Part shown: piece after piece, positions 1 to 8,662 of the stretch
Position numbering within the stretch: position 1 is the stretch's first letter
Layout: every line of letters begins with the position of its first letter
Assembly (NCBI RefSeq): GCF_900269665.1
Contig: NZ_LT985361.1
Coordinates: forward strand, 685,426 to 749,425
Direction: 5' to 3'
DNA from: Nocardia suismassiliense
GTDB taxonomy: Bacteria > Actinomycetota > Actinomycetes > Mycobacteriales > Mycobacteriaceae
DNA: 64,000 bases
The notes under the pieces: generated by a model
The model's database searches: none
What the model saw: only the letters and a program-made list of their open reading frames with translations
What the model was told of the DNA's origin: nothing
Position numbers and translations under genes: made by a program

Positions 1-885
1 AACCCGGGATGCCCTGTCGCACTGCGCGAATTCGATATCGCGGGCGGCGCGCAGGCGGCTGCTGGGGTGGCCGCGCAAATCGTGAACGACCCGTCGATCG
101 TCGCGTTGATCGGTCCGGTGTTCTCCACCGAAACCCAAGCCGCCGGGCAGATTTTCGATAAAGCGGGCCTGCCGTTCCTGACCCCGTCGGCCACCGATCC
201 CGCGCTATCCACCAATGGGTGGCGCACATTCTTCCGTGGTTTGGCCGCCGACGATGCCCAAGGTACCGCTCTGGCGAAATACCTGGTCAACACGGCTCGC
301 TTCCGCAAGATCTGCGTCATCCAGGACAAGACCGGTTACGGCAGCAGCCTGGCGGGCAGCGCCGTCTCCAGCCTCGGTTCCGCGGCCTCGCCGAACTGCG
401 CCGCGCACATCGCGCAGGGCGACCGCGACTTCGCCACGCTGACAGCCGATATCGTCGCCGCTGAGCCGGACGCGATCTTCTATTCCGGCTTCCCCGAAGC
501 GGCGGCCGCGCTCCTCCAGCAGCTGAGACGAGCAGGTGTGACCGCCCCCTTCGTCTCCGCGGAGAGCACGGTCACCCCGGATTTCGTCGCCCAGGCAGGT
601 GATTCGGCCGCGGGCGCGATCCTGTCCTGCTCGTGCGGCCCTGTCGTCGCCCAGTTCGCCAGTGACTACGAGACTCTCAACGGCCACGCCCCGGGCCCGA
701 GCTCAGCCGAGGCCTACGACCTCACGACGATTGTCCTGAAGGGCATCGCCGCCGGCCGCACCAACCGCGCCGACCTGGTCGACTACCTGCGCAGTTACGA
801 CGGCCCCGGCCTCGCCCGTACCTACCGCTGGTCCACCACCGGCGAACTCGCCGCTCCCCAAACCTGGCTCTACAAGGTCAATTGA
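1..885 (+). CDS. Solute-binding domain, C-terminal part of a probable kinase/ABC-type binding-protein fusion (5' truncated by window edge)
   Basis: The reading frame is open from base 1 and ends at a TGA at 883-885, so 294 residues are visible and the start lies upstream. The protein is a type-I periplasmic-binding fold of the branched-chain amino acid receptor (LivJ-like) kind. It aligns along its whole length with residues of about 430-718 of the complete kinase fusion at 6469-8625: both share DPSIVAL, FRKICV, a conserved CSCGP motif and a YDLTTI segment near the end. By that homology the missing N-terminus is probably a protein kinase domain plus one membrane helix, with this domain outside the cell as a ligand sensor. 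That part is inferred and cannot be seen here. A GTG at 67 is an internal codon, not a likely start. It is convergent with the hydrolase at 900-1694. Confidence 0.8.
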   Translation, partial: NPGCPVALREFDIAGGAQAAAGVAAQIVNDPSIVALIGPVFSTETQAAGQIFDKAGLPFLTPSATDPALSTNGWRTFFRGLAADDAQGTALAKYLVNTARFRKICVIQDKTGYGSSLAGSAVSSLGSAASPNCAAHIAQGDRDFATLTADIVAAEPDAIFYSGFPEAAAALLQQLRRAGVTAPFVSAESTVTPDFVAQAGDSAAGAILSCSCGPVVAQFASDYETLNGHAPGPSSAEAYDLTTIVLKGIAAGRTNRADLVDYLRSYDGPGLARTYRWSTTGELAAPQTWLYKVN

Positions 886-899
886 CCCAGCTGGGTGAC

Positions 900-1694
900 T
901 TACTGCTTGATGAACTCGAGCAGATCGCCGGTGAGCTGCTCGCGGTGCGTCAGGTGCAGCCCGTGCGGGCCGTTGTCGTACACCTTCAAACGACTGTCCG
1001 GGATGAGGGCCGCCGTCTGCCGTCCACACAACCCCACCGGATTGAACGCATCAGCTTCGCCATGGATTACCAACGCCGGTAGATCGATTCGCCGCAGATC
1101 GTCGCGATGATCGGTCTCGGTCACCGGGTGCGCCAGGCTCATCATGGCCCGCACCGACACCGAATGAGTGTCTGCCACACTCCATTCGAGCAGGTCACGC
1201 GATATCTCGTTGCCCGGCAGCCCCACTCCGAAGAACGGCTCGGACACCTCCCGCACCCACCGCGGAAAGTCGATGGGCCACAACGCGTGCATCTGCTCGA
1301 GCTCGGCGGCCTCGAAACCGTCCGGGTTGTCCGGCGTCTTCAGCATCAATGGGAGCGCCGACGATACGAGCACGATCTTGGCGATCCGCTCGGAACCGTG
1401 CCGCGCCAGGTAGCGCACGATCTCCGGCGTCCCGGTGGAATGCCCGACCAGGGTGACACCGCGCAGGTCGAGCCGTTCCAGCACGGCCGCGAGGTCGTCG
1501 GCCAGGGTGTCGAAATCGTATCCATCCCACGGCTGATCGGACCGCCCGTGCCCTCGCCGGTCGTATGCCACGCATCGCAATCCCTGCTCGGCGAGCGGGA
1601 TCATCTGGTACTGCCACATCGCGGAACTCAACGACCAGCTGTGCGTGAACACCACCGGCGCCCCCGAACCCCAATCCTTGTAGAACAGCTGCAC
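900..1694 (-). CDS. Alpha/beta hydrolase (haloperoxidase/esterase-like)
   Basis: A 264-residue single-domain alpha/beta hydrolase of the non-haem chloroperoxidase/esterase group. The nucleophile elbow GHSTGT is about 90 residues in, the oxyanion region is near THSWSLSS, the acid is in HGEADAF and the catalytic His is in HGLHL near the end. The YDRRGHGRSDQP signature is typical of this group. The substrate cannot be read from sequence. The start is uncertain: there is no ATG in frame, and GTG at 1694 (protein beginning MQLFYKDWG) is the first usable start codon. It gives a slightly short N-terminus, so an unusual upstream start is possible. It diverges from the gene at 1776 across about 80 bases. 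Confidence 0.82.
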   Translation of the reverse strand: MQLFYKDWGSGAPVVFTHSWSLSSAMWQYQMIPLAEQGLRCVAYDRRGHGRSDQPWDGYDFDTLADDLAAVLERLDLRGVTLVGHSTGTPEIVRYLARHGSERIAKIVLVSSALPLMLKTPDNPDGFEAAELEQMHALWPIDFPRWVREVSEPFFGVGLPGNEISRDLLEWSVADTHSVSVRAMMSLAHPVTETDHRDDLRRIDLPALVIHGEADAFNPVGLCGRQTAALIPDSRLKVYDNGPHGLHLTHREQLTGDLLEFIKQ

Positions 1695-1775
1695 ATCGTC
1701 GCCGATGAATCCGGCTCCGCTTCCCCGTCTCGATAAGAGAGGCGCACGACGCGTGCGCGACCAGAGGAGACCGTC

Positions 1776-2345
1776 ATGATCGACCTGAAGCCGGCCTGCC
1801 ACGCCATGATCGAGCTGCTGCTCGGCACCTCCGATGATCAGCTCGCCCGCCCCACCCCGTGCAGCGAGTACAACGTCGCCCAACTCATCGGACACATCGA
1901 TGAGGTAGCGCAGGCGTTCGCCGCCATCGCACGGAAGGACACCGGCGGAGCTGCCGCACCGGATCGCGGTGCCGACCACCGCCGCACCGGTGCCGCCTCG
2001 GTCCGCCTCCTCGGCCAGGCGTGGGGCGACCCCGCAGCCTGGCAGGGCGCCACCGAACTCAGGGCGGGACTGGAGCTGCCGAACGAGCTGTGGGGCAAGA
2101 TCGCGCTGACCGAGATGGTGGTGCACGGCTGGGATCTTGCGGTGGCCACCGGCCGCCCCTTCGCCCTGCCCACAGCGACACTGCAGGCTTGTTTCGACCA
2201 CGTCGCCGACTTCGTCCCGAACGCTCCCCTGCCCGAACTGTGGGGTCCCGCCGTCGAGACATCCGACAATGCCCCGCTGATCGATCGCACAGTCGCCATC
2301 ACCGGCCGCAACCCCCGGTGGGCGGAGACAGCCCTGCGCGGGTAA
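1776..2345 (+). CDS. TIGR03086-family metal-binding protein (mycothiol-dependent isomerase-like fold)
   Basis: This 189-residue protein has the N-terminal four-helix DinB/MDMPI fold. It shows the TPCSEYNVAQLIGHI block, whose His is one of the expected metal ligands, and a second histidine in the WDLAVATG helix region (MVVHGWDLA). Actinobacterial TIGR03086 proteins resemble mycothiol-dependent maleylpyruvate isomerase, and most have no assigned substrate. The length is usual for the family. The ATG is preceded by GAGGAG about 7 bases upstream, which fixes the start. It is transcribed toward the P450 pair, but 360 bases separate them, so co-transcription is uncertain. Confidence 0.8.
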   Translation: MIDLKPACHAMIELLLGTSDDQLARPTPCSEYNVAQLIGHIDEVAQAFAAIARKDTGGAAAPDRGADHRRTGAASVRLLGQAWGDPAAWQGATELRAGLELPNELWGKIALTEMVVHGWDLAVATGRPFALPTATLQACFDHVADFVPNAPLPELWGPAVETSDNAPLIDRTVAITGRNPRWAETALRG

Positions 2346-2706
2346 CCGCAGTCCCGCGCAAACACCGGACAGCATCGGTCTATTCCCTGATAGCCCAGCA
2401 TATTTGCGCGCCGTAGCGCCTTGCCACATCGAGAGAGACTTTGTCGCAATGCTGCTACCGTGAGTGCGCCGTCATTTTCCGGACGGCTGCCAGGACAGCC
2501 CGGATCAGCTCGCCGAAATCCCGCGTCCTGCAGGGACTGTGAGGGGGCACGGTGAATCCACGGTTGCCGCACAGCGTTCCGATCCTCGACGTGCATCCCG
2601 TCACCGTGGTCACCTATGGTCGGTTGGCACCCGATACACCTCCGACCATTCCTGATGCACGTGACCGAGGCACGTGCCCGCGCTCACACCGTCTGGAGTC
2701 CCGTCT
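2346..2706. other. Intergenic region upstream of the P450 pair
   Basis: No supported gene is visible in these 361 bases. The distal end holds two CACGTG hexamers at 2658-2663 and 2671-2676 (13 bases apart) and an inverted repeat TGGTCGG/CCGACCA at 2617-2623 and 2642-2648. These lie just before the P450 start and could be regulatory; no regulator can be named. If translation began at GTG 2674, the second hexamer would overlap the start codon. Confidence 0.4.
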
Positions 2707-3975
2707 TTGACCACGCCACCCTTCACCGTGTCCGATACCGCCACACCGGGGGTCTGCCCGGTCCAGCACGGCGCGCCGATTGATACCGATGGCCCGCGCG
2801 TACGGCTGCACACCGCGGAGTTCGCCGCCGACCCGCACCGCGCCTACGCCGACATGCGCAGAAAGTACGGCTCGCTGGTGCCGATCGAGTTGGCCCCCGG
2901 CGTGCCCGCCACCCTGGTGGTCGGCTACCAGACGGCACTGCGAATCCTCAACGATCCCGAGCACTTTCCGGCCGATCCGCGGACCTGGCAGCAGCACATC
3001 CCCGACGACTCACCCGTCAAGCCGATGATGGAGTGGTACCCGAACGCGTTGCGCAACAGCGGTTCCGCACACGCGCGTTATCGACAGGCCTACACCGCCG
3101 CCATCGACGGAATCGACCTGCACGCCCTGCATTCCACCGTCGAGAAGATCGCCGTCCCGCTGATCAACAGTTTCTGCGAAGAAGGCTCCGCCGACCTGGT
3201 GACCCAGTACGCGTTCCCGCTGGTGTTCGAGGTGCTGAACCAAATGGTCGGCTGCTCGGCCGAACTGGGTCAGCGGGTCGCCACCGGCATGGCCGCGCTG
3301 TTCGACACGGTCAACGCCGCCCAGGGCATGCAGATGCTCAGCGAGGCCCTGCTGGAGCTGATCGGCCTGCGGCGCGCGGACCCCGGCGACGACGTCACCT
3401 CCCGACTAGCGCACCACCCGGCCGGCCTGGACGACACCGAGATGCTGTGCCAGCTGATCAGCTTCTACGGCGCGGGCATCGAACCGCAGCAGAACCTGAT
3501 CATCAACACCCTGCTGCTGATGGTCACCGACGACCGCTTCGGCGGCGACGTGCTCGGCGGCAGCATGTCCACCCGCGACGCGCTCGACGAGGTCCTGTTC
3601 AACGACCCGCCGATGGCGAACTTCTGCACGTCTTACCCGCGCCAGCCGATCCTGATCGACAACAACTGGCTGCCCGCGCACCAGCCGGTGCTCATCAGCC
3701 TCGCGGGCTGCAACAACGATCCCGAGATCCGCGGCGGGGATCGCACCGGAAACCGATCGCACCTGGCGTGGGCCGCCGGGCCGCATGCCTGCCCGGCCAA
3801 GTCCGTCGCCTACATGGTCGTGCAGGACGCGATCGATCAGCTGCTCGACGCACTCCCCGAAATGGAGCTGGCCGTCGAGGTGGACGAATTGGTCTGGCGG
3901 CCAGGGCCGTTCCACCGCGCGGTCGCGGCATTGCCGGTTGTCTTCCCCAAGTCCCCTCCGTTGAACATGGTGTAA
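2707..3975 (+). CDS. Cytochrome P450, CYP157-like, lacking the ExxR arginine
   Basis: A 422-residue P450-fold protein of atypical type. The haem-thiolate loop is recognisable as AGPHACPAK with Cys362, although the usual Phe and the Gly after Cys are changed. The I-helix reads GAGIEPQQ, so the normal acid-Thr oxygen-activation pair is missing. The K-helix ExxR motif is EVLF (Glu295, Phe298). Loss of ExxR is the published hallmark of the Streptomyces CYP157 family, which is encoded next to a CYP154 gene, exactly as here. The role of such P450s is unknown. TTG 2707 is chosen because GGAG lies 8 bases upstream; GTG 2674 in the same frame would add 11 residues but has its purine tract only 3 bases away. 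The CYP154-like gene starts 13 bases downstream. Confidence 0.85.
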   Translation: MTTPPFTVSDTATPGVCPVQHGAPIDTDGPRVRLHTAEFAADPHRAYADMRRKYGSLVPIELAPGVPATLVVGYQTALRILNDPEHFPADPRTWQQHIPDDSPVKPMMEWYPNALRNSGSAHARYRQAYTAAIDGIDLHALHSTVEKIAVPLINSFCEEGSADLVTQYAFPLVFEVLNQMVGCSAELGQRVATGMAALFDTVNAAQGMQMLSEALLELIGLRRADPGDDVTSRLAHHPAGLDDTEMLCQLISFYGAGIEPQQNLIINTLLLMVTDDRFGGDVLGGSMSTRDALDEVLFNDPPMANFCTSYPRQPILIDNNWLPAHQPVLISLAGCNNDPEIRGGDRTGNRSHLAWAAGPHACPAKSVAYMVVQDAIDQLLDALPEMELAVEVDELVWRPGPFHRAVAALPVVFPKSPPLNMV

Positions 3976-3988
3976 GAAGGAGCGTCCG

Positions 3989-5209
3989 ATGGAGCATGAA
4001 CCGATAGTGCTGGACACGACCGGTGCCGACATCCAAGGTGAGTCCGCGCGCATCCGGGCGCGCGGGCCCGTCGCCTTGGTGGAGTTACCGGGCGGCGTGC
4101 CGGCATGGTCGGCCACCGATGCCACCGTGCTCAAGAGCCTCCTTGCCGACCCGCGCGTGTCCAAAGACCCACGCCAGCACTGGTCTGCGTTCATCAACGG
4201 TGAGATCACCGAAGCCTGGCCGTTGCTGCCCTGGGTCGCGGTGGACAACATGTTCACCGCCTACGGTGCCGACCATCGACGCCTCCGCAAGCTGGTCTCG
4301 CCCGCGTTCACGCACCGCCGCACCACGGCGCTGCGGCCGCGGATCGAGGCGATCACCGAGAATCTGCTGAACGCGCTGGCGGCTACCCTGCCCGGCGAAA
4401 CCGTGGACCTGCGTGCGGGTTTCGCGTACCCGGTACCGATCCAGGTGATCACCGAGATGATGGGTGTGCCGGAACATCTGGGCGCCGCCATCCACAAATG
4501 TGTCGACGGATTCTTCGACACCTCGTTCACGCCCGAGCAGGCGCAAGCCAACTATCTCGAGATGTACCGGCTGATCAGCGAACTCGTCGCCTTCCGCACC
4601 GCAACGCCCGGTGACGACGTCGCGAGCGTGCTGATCGCGACCCGGGACGAGGACGGCGCACAGCTGGCCGAGAAGGAACTCGTCGACACCTTGATGCTGG
4701 TCATCAACGCGGGCCACGAGACCACCGTCAACCTGCTCGACCAGGCGATCTTCGCGCTGTTGACCCACCCGGAGCAGCGCGCCGATGTGGTCGAGGGCCG
4801 GGTGCCCTGGTCGGACGTGGTGGAGGAGACGCTGCGCTACGAGGCGCCGGTCGCGCACCTGCCGTTGCGCTACGCCGTCGACGACATCGAGATCGGCGAT
4901 ATTCGAATTCCCAAGGGGGAGGCCATTCTTGCCTCCTATGCCGGTGCCGGGCGGGATCCGAACCTGCACGGTCCGACCGCCGACCAGTTCGACGTGCACC
5001 GCACCAACAAGGACCATCTCTCCTTCGGCCACGGCGCGCACCACTGCATCGGCGCCCCGCTGGCCCGCCTCGAAGCGGCGATCGCGCTGCCCGCCTTGTT
5101 CGAGCGTTTCCCGGACCTCAGGTTGGCAGTGGATCCGGCAGAGTTGCAGCCGGTCGGCAGCTTCGTCTCCAACGGGCACCGCAGGCTGCCGGTGTATTTG
5201 ACGAAGTAG
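3989..5209 (+). CDS. Cytochrome P450, CYP154-like
   Basis: A 406-residue canonical bacterial class I P450. The I-helix has AGHETT (Glu244-Thr245), the K-helix ExxR is ETLR (Glu280-Arg283), and the haem loop is FGHGAHHCIG with Cys353 as thiolate ligand. It needs an external ferredoxin and reductase; none is encoded nearby. The sequence resembles CYP154 enzymes, including the CYP154C steroid hydroxylases known from Nocardia; that subfamily is recalled, not computed. AAGGAG six bases before the ATG fixes the start. The gene begins 13 bases after the CYP157-like P450, so the two are very likely co-transcribed. Confidence 0.9.
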   Translation: MEHEPIVLDTTGADIQGESARIRARGPVALVELPGGVPAWSATDATVLKSLLADPRVSKDPRQHWSAFINGEITEAWPLLPWVAVDNMFTAYGADHRRLRKLVSPAFTHRRTTALRPRIEAITENLLNALAATLPGETVDLRAGFAYPVPIQVITEMMGVPEHLGAAIHKCVDGFFDTSFTPEQAQANYLEMYRLISELVAFRTATPGDDVASVLIATRDEDGAQLAEKELVDTLMLVINAGHETTVNLLDQAIFALLTHPEQRADVVEGRVPWSDVVEETLRYEAPVAHLPLRYAVDDIEIGDIRIPKGEAILASYAGAGRDPNLHGPTADQFDVHRTNKDHLSFGHGAHHCIGAPLARLEAAIALPALFERFPDLRLAVDPAELQPVGSFVSNGHRRLPVYLTK

Positions 5210-5219
5210 GTCGCTGTGG

Positions 5220-5246
5220 GTGGGGTGTCGTCCGCCGGCACCCCAC
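5220..5246. terminator. Hairpin between convergent genes
   Basis: An 8-bp perfect stem, GTGGGGTG paired with CACCCCAC, encloses an 11-base loop between the P450 stop and the ADP-ribosylglycohydrolase stop. No U-tract follows, so this is a GC-rich terminator-like hairpin that could serve either strand. Confidence 0.45.
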
Positions 5247-5262
5247 GTTCGCGCAGGTTGGT

Positions 5263-6105
5263 TCAGGAGAAGGTAGCGAGCAACTGCGCGTCCAGCGTGC
5301 GCAGATAGTCGCGGCCGAAGGGGCCGTTCTCCAGGCCGATCACCAGTTCGTCCGGTAGATCCTGCTCGATCTGCGGCGAACGGGATCCGGCGGCCAGGGC
5401 GATGGTCGCGACGGTGTCCACGTCGCCGGTGAAAGCCACTGCGGTGCGCAGGATTTGGCTGAGGCTGCGACTCGAGGTGAGTGCGGTGAGCGCGGCGCGC
5501 ACACTCATCCAGCCCTTGGATCCGACTTTGCCGTGCCACGGTTGCGTCCAGCTCGGATCGAGCCGTTCGCCGATCCAGCGGGGGAGATCGGCCACCGGCC
5601 CGAGTTGCCGGTGGCAGTAGTGCACGGCGAGCGCGGCCGCCTGGGCCGCCGCTATTCCGGCGGGAGTGTCGTGGGTGACGCGCGCCTGCACGTCCGCGTA
5701 CTGCATCACCTCGCGCACGGTCGGCAGCAGTCCGATCGGCCCGGCCCGCATCGCGGAACCGTTCTTGTCGCTGGCCGGGTCGATGCGGCGCAGCAGGTCG
5801 GCGCCGGTGTGCACGGTGTCGAGGAACTGCTGGAACCGGGTGGCGTACCCGTCGCGCGGATCGCGGTGATACGCCTGCACGAAATGTTCGGCCAGCCGGG
5901 CCGGTTCCCACGGCTCGTCCGACACCAGCAGTTCCGCTACCGCCAAGGTCTTTTGGGGGTCATCGGTGTAAGCGCCGGGGCGGACGCCGAGATGCGTCGG
6001 ATGCTGGATGTACCCGGCCAACGGGTTGTATTCGGTGACGAGCCCCGGATCCGCGTACTCGAACCCGGCGCCGTACGCGTCCCCCACGGCCAACTCGACC
6101 AGCAT
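5263..6105 (-). CDS. ADP-ribosylglycohydrolase family protein
   Basis: A 280-residue protein of the DraG/ADP-ribosylhydrolase superfamily. These enzymes use two magnesium ions to remove ADP-ribose from proteins or small molecules. The N-terminal AVGDAYGAGFE box, the YTDDPQKT motif (TDD metal ligands) and the C-terminal FTGDVDTVA box (in place of the usual GGDTD) are all present, so the protein should be active. The target is unknown. A longer reading starts upstream, but ATG 6105 has a strong GGAGGGG sequence 7 bases before it and begins directly at the conserved domain. It diverges from the kinase fusion at 6469. Confidence 0.85.
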   Translation of the reverse strand: MLVELAVGDAYGAGFEYADPGLVTEYNPLAGYIQHPTHLGVRPGAYTDDPQKTLAVAELLVSDEPWEPARLAEHFVQAYHRDPRDGYATRFQQFLDTVHTGADLLRRIDPASDKNGSAMRAGPIGLLPTVREVMQYADVQARVTHDTPAGIAAAQAAALAVHYCHRQLGPVADLPRWIGERLDPSWTQPWHGKVGSKGWMSVRAALTALTSSRSLSQILRTAVAFTGDVDTVATIALAAGSRSPQIEQDLPDELVIGLENGPFGRDYLRTLDAQLLATFS

Positions 6106-6468
6106 GCGATCCCCTCCCGTGGATCCGCCAGCCCTGCGGTCAGGGCTGCCCGGAAGTCCCGGATCACCTGCGATGATCGAGGCCTTGTCGATGGTGGAAG
6201 ACCCCGACCCGAACATGTGGCCGAACGCCGCTGTCGGCGAGTTCGCTTGCACTTCAGGCTGTTTCGGAACTTTGTCGGGTGCATACCTTACACCAGAGCC
6301 ACAGTCGATTCCCCAGTCCGGCAGATGATCTCGCAGCTAGTATTGGTGCGACGGGCGACGACGCATTCGTACCGATACGGCGGTCGGCTGCCCGCCCGTC
6401 GGTGCGACCCGCGGTCGGCATCGAACTCGGTCGGGCGGTACGGCGGACTCGAGGCCTGAGGGGGCTGG
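6106..6468. other. Intergenic region between divergent genes
   Basis: 363 bases with no supported gene. Candidate -10 hexamers are TAGTAT at 6338-6343 on the plus strand, toward the kinase, and TAAGGT on the minus strand near 6290, toward the hydrolase. Neither has a convincing -35 box. The region probably holds both promoters. Confidence 0.35.
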
Positions 6469-8625
6469 ATGCTGCGCGCTGGTGAGGTCTTCGCCGGGTA
6501 TGTGATCAAGCGTCGGCTGGGTCGCGGCGGTATGGGCGCGGTATACCTGGCGCAGCACCCGCGATTGCCGCGACTGACCGCGTTGAAACTGCTCGACCCG
6601 GAGTTGTATGCCGACAACGAGATTCGGGCCCGATTCGAGCGCGAGGCTGCGCTGGTGGCGCGGTTGGACCACCCGAACATCGTGCAGGTCTACGACCGCG
6701 GCTTCGACGAGGGCCTGCTGTGGATCTCCATGCAATACGTCGACGGCGTCGACGCCGCAGGCATCGACCCGCGCACGGTGCCGCCGGAGCGAGCGGCGGA
6801 GATCATCGTCGAGACGGCGAAGGCGCTCGACTACGCCCACGCCATCGGAGTGCTGCACCGCGACGTGAAACCTGCCAACATCCTGCTGGCACGTACCACC
6901 GCCGGACAGGGTGCGCGGGTACTGCTGACCGACTTCGGTATTGCCCGGCTGCGTGACGAGTCCCGGCAGCTGACCGAATCCGGAGCGCTCGCCGCGACGC
7001 TGGCGTACGCGTCGCCGGAGCAACTGTCGTTCACCCCGGTCGATCACCGCTCCGATCAATATTCGTTGGCGTGCAGCCTGTTCTGGCTGTTGACGGGCTC
7101 GTCGCCGTTCGCGGCGGGCAGCCCCGCCGCGATCATCGCCGGTCATCTGCAGCACGCGCCGCCGTCGGTGCGCAGCCTGCGGGAGACGTTGCCGTCCGAG
7201 GTGGACGCCGTGCTGGCGAAGGCGCTCGCGAAGCAGCCCGACGAAAGATTCGCGTCCTGTACGGAATTCGCGGTCGCGGCGCAGCAAGCTTTGACGGCGT
7301 CGCAGATATCGGCTCTGCCACAGGTGGTTTCGCAGGAGCAGGACGCGCGGGCTGCCACGAAGCGGTCACTTCGTATCGGTGGGTTGGTGCTCGGGGTGGT
7401 GATCGCGCTGGTGGCCGGGTTCCTGTGGGTGAAGGCCGATCGTGCCACGACGAAGACCGCCGTCCGCACCGGACCTATTGCGCAGCAGCCGATCGACTGG
7501 TCCGGTGCCGTCGCGCCAGGGACGACCACCGGACCCGCACCTTTCCGGGCGCTGACGCAGATCGATGCCGAAGGCAAGGAGGTGGTTCGGGCGAGTACCG
7601 CGGCCAGCCCGGCCGGCGACGGCAAGGCCACTTGCGAACCGGTGACCATCGCGTCCACCGCGCCGCTCACCGGTAACAACGCCGGAACCGCACGCGGTCT
7701 GATCGGTGGGGTGAAGCTGGCTGTCGACCAGTTCACCAGGGCGAACCCCGACTGCCGGGTCAGCGTGCGTGAGTTCGACACCGGAGGGTTCCCGCAGACC
7801 GCGGCCGATGTCGCGCGGCAGATCGTGGGCGATCCGTCGATCGTCGCCTTGGTCGGTCCGCTGTCGTCCGAAATCCGTGCCACCGGAGGCTTTTTCAGCG
7901 ATGCTGGATTGCCGTTCCTCTTTCCGGGAACCACGCCCGTTGATCCGACCAGCACCGCCTGGCGCAGCTTCTTCCGCGGCGTTGCCACCGACGACGTCTA
8001 TCGCCGTGCCGTGGCGAAGTACCTGCTCGACACCGCCCGCTTCCGCAAGATCTGCGTTGTCCGCGATGACAGCGGGTTCGGCAAGGGCATGGCGCACGAC
8101 GTCATCGCCATCCTCGGTGCCGCGGCCGACCCCGGTTGCCGGGTCGAGGTCAAGCAGGGTGAGCGGGACTTCGCCGCGGTGGTGGGCAAAGTCGCCGCCG
8201 CCGCACCGGACGCGGTGCTCTACTCCGGGTACAGCGCCGAAGCGGCCGCCTTCGCTCAACAATTGAAACAAGGCGGCGTCACCGCAGCTTTCGTCGCTAC
8301 CGAAGGCGCGCTCAGCGTGGATTTCGTTGCCCAGGCGCGAGATTCGGCACAAGGCGCGATGCTGACCTGCTCGTGCGGCCCGGTCGCCGGAAAGTTCTAC
8401 TTCGACTTCCGCGCCTTGAACGGCCAAGGGGCGGGCTGGAACGCGGTCGAAGCCTACGATCTGACCACCATCGCGTTGAACGGCATCGCCGCAGGTCACC
8501 GCACCCGGGCCGACCTGCTGACCTACTTGCGCGGCTACCAGGGCACCGGCTTGGCCCGCACCTACGACTGGTCGGACAACGGCCAACTGACGACTCCCGG
8601 AATCTGGATCTACACCATCAGCTGA
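6469..8625 (+). CDS. Membrane Ser/Thr protein kinase fused to an ABC-type solute-binding sensor domain
   Basis: A 718-residue bifunctional protein. Residues 10-270 form a eukaryotic-type kinase with the GRGGMG glycine loop (about residue 19), the ALKLL lysine (about 40), the HRDVKPAN catalytic loop (about 130), DFGIAR (about 154) and a YASPEQL substrate segment. One membrane helix lies at about 303-323 (GGLVLGVVIALVAGFLW). Residues 385-718 are a LivJ-like binding fold with the conserved CSCGP motif. This topology puts the kinase inside the cell and the binding domain outside, so a ligand could control phosphorylation. A GAGGGGG tract precedes the ATG. A paralogous domain lies at 1-885. The DUF3558 lipoprotein gene follows 37 bases later and may be cotranscribed. 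Confidence 0.93.
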   Translation: MLRAGEVFAGYVIKRRLGRGGMGAVYLAQHPRLPRLTALKLLDPELYADNEIRARFEREAALVARLDHPNIVQVYDRGFDEGLLWISMQYVDGVDAAGIDPRTVPPERAAEIIVETAKALDYAHAIGVLHRDVKPANILLARTTAGQGARVLLTDFGIARLRDESRQLTESGALAATLAYASPEQLSFTPVDHRSDQYSLACSLFWLLTGSSPFAAGSPAAIIAGHLQHAPPSVRSLRETLPSEVDAVLAKALAKQPDERFASCTEFAVAAQQALTASQISALPQVVSQEQDARAATKRSLRIGGLVLGVVIALVAGFLWVKADRATTKTAVRTGPIAQQPIDWSGAVAPGTTTGPAPFRALTQIDAEGKEVVRASTAASPAGDGKATCEPVTIASTAPLTGNNAGTARGLIGGVKLAVDQFTRANPDCRVSVREFDTGGFPQTAADVARQIVGDPSIVALVGPLSSEIRATGGFFSDAGLPFLFPGTTPVDPTSTAWRSFFRGVATDDVYRRAVAKYLLDTARFRKICVVRDDSGFGKGMAHDVIAILGAAADPGCRVEVKQGERDFAAVVGKVAAAAPDAVLYSGYSAEAAAFAQQLKQGGVTAAFVATEGALSVDFVAQARDSAQGAMLTCSCGPVAGKFYFDFRALNGQGAGWNAVEAYDLTTIALNGIAAGHRTRADLLTYLRGYQGTGLARTYDWSDNGQLTTPGIWIYTIS

Positions 8626-8662
8626 CCTCACCGAAATATCAACTCCTGGATCGGATTTAGCC

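Noticed and set aside
4085..5911. A 608-residue minus-strand open frame
   Set aside because: Overlaps the P450 and ADP-ribosylglycohydrolase genes and has no recognisable motif.
6279..6485. Short plus-strand frame before the kinase fusion
   Set aside because: It has no ribosome-binding site and runs across the kinase start in another frame.
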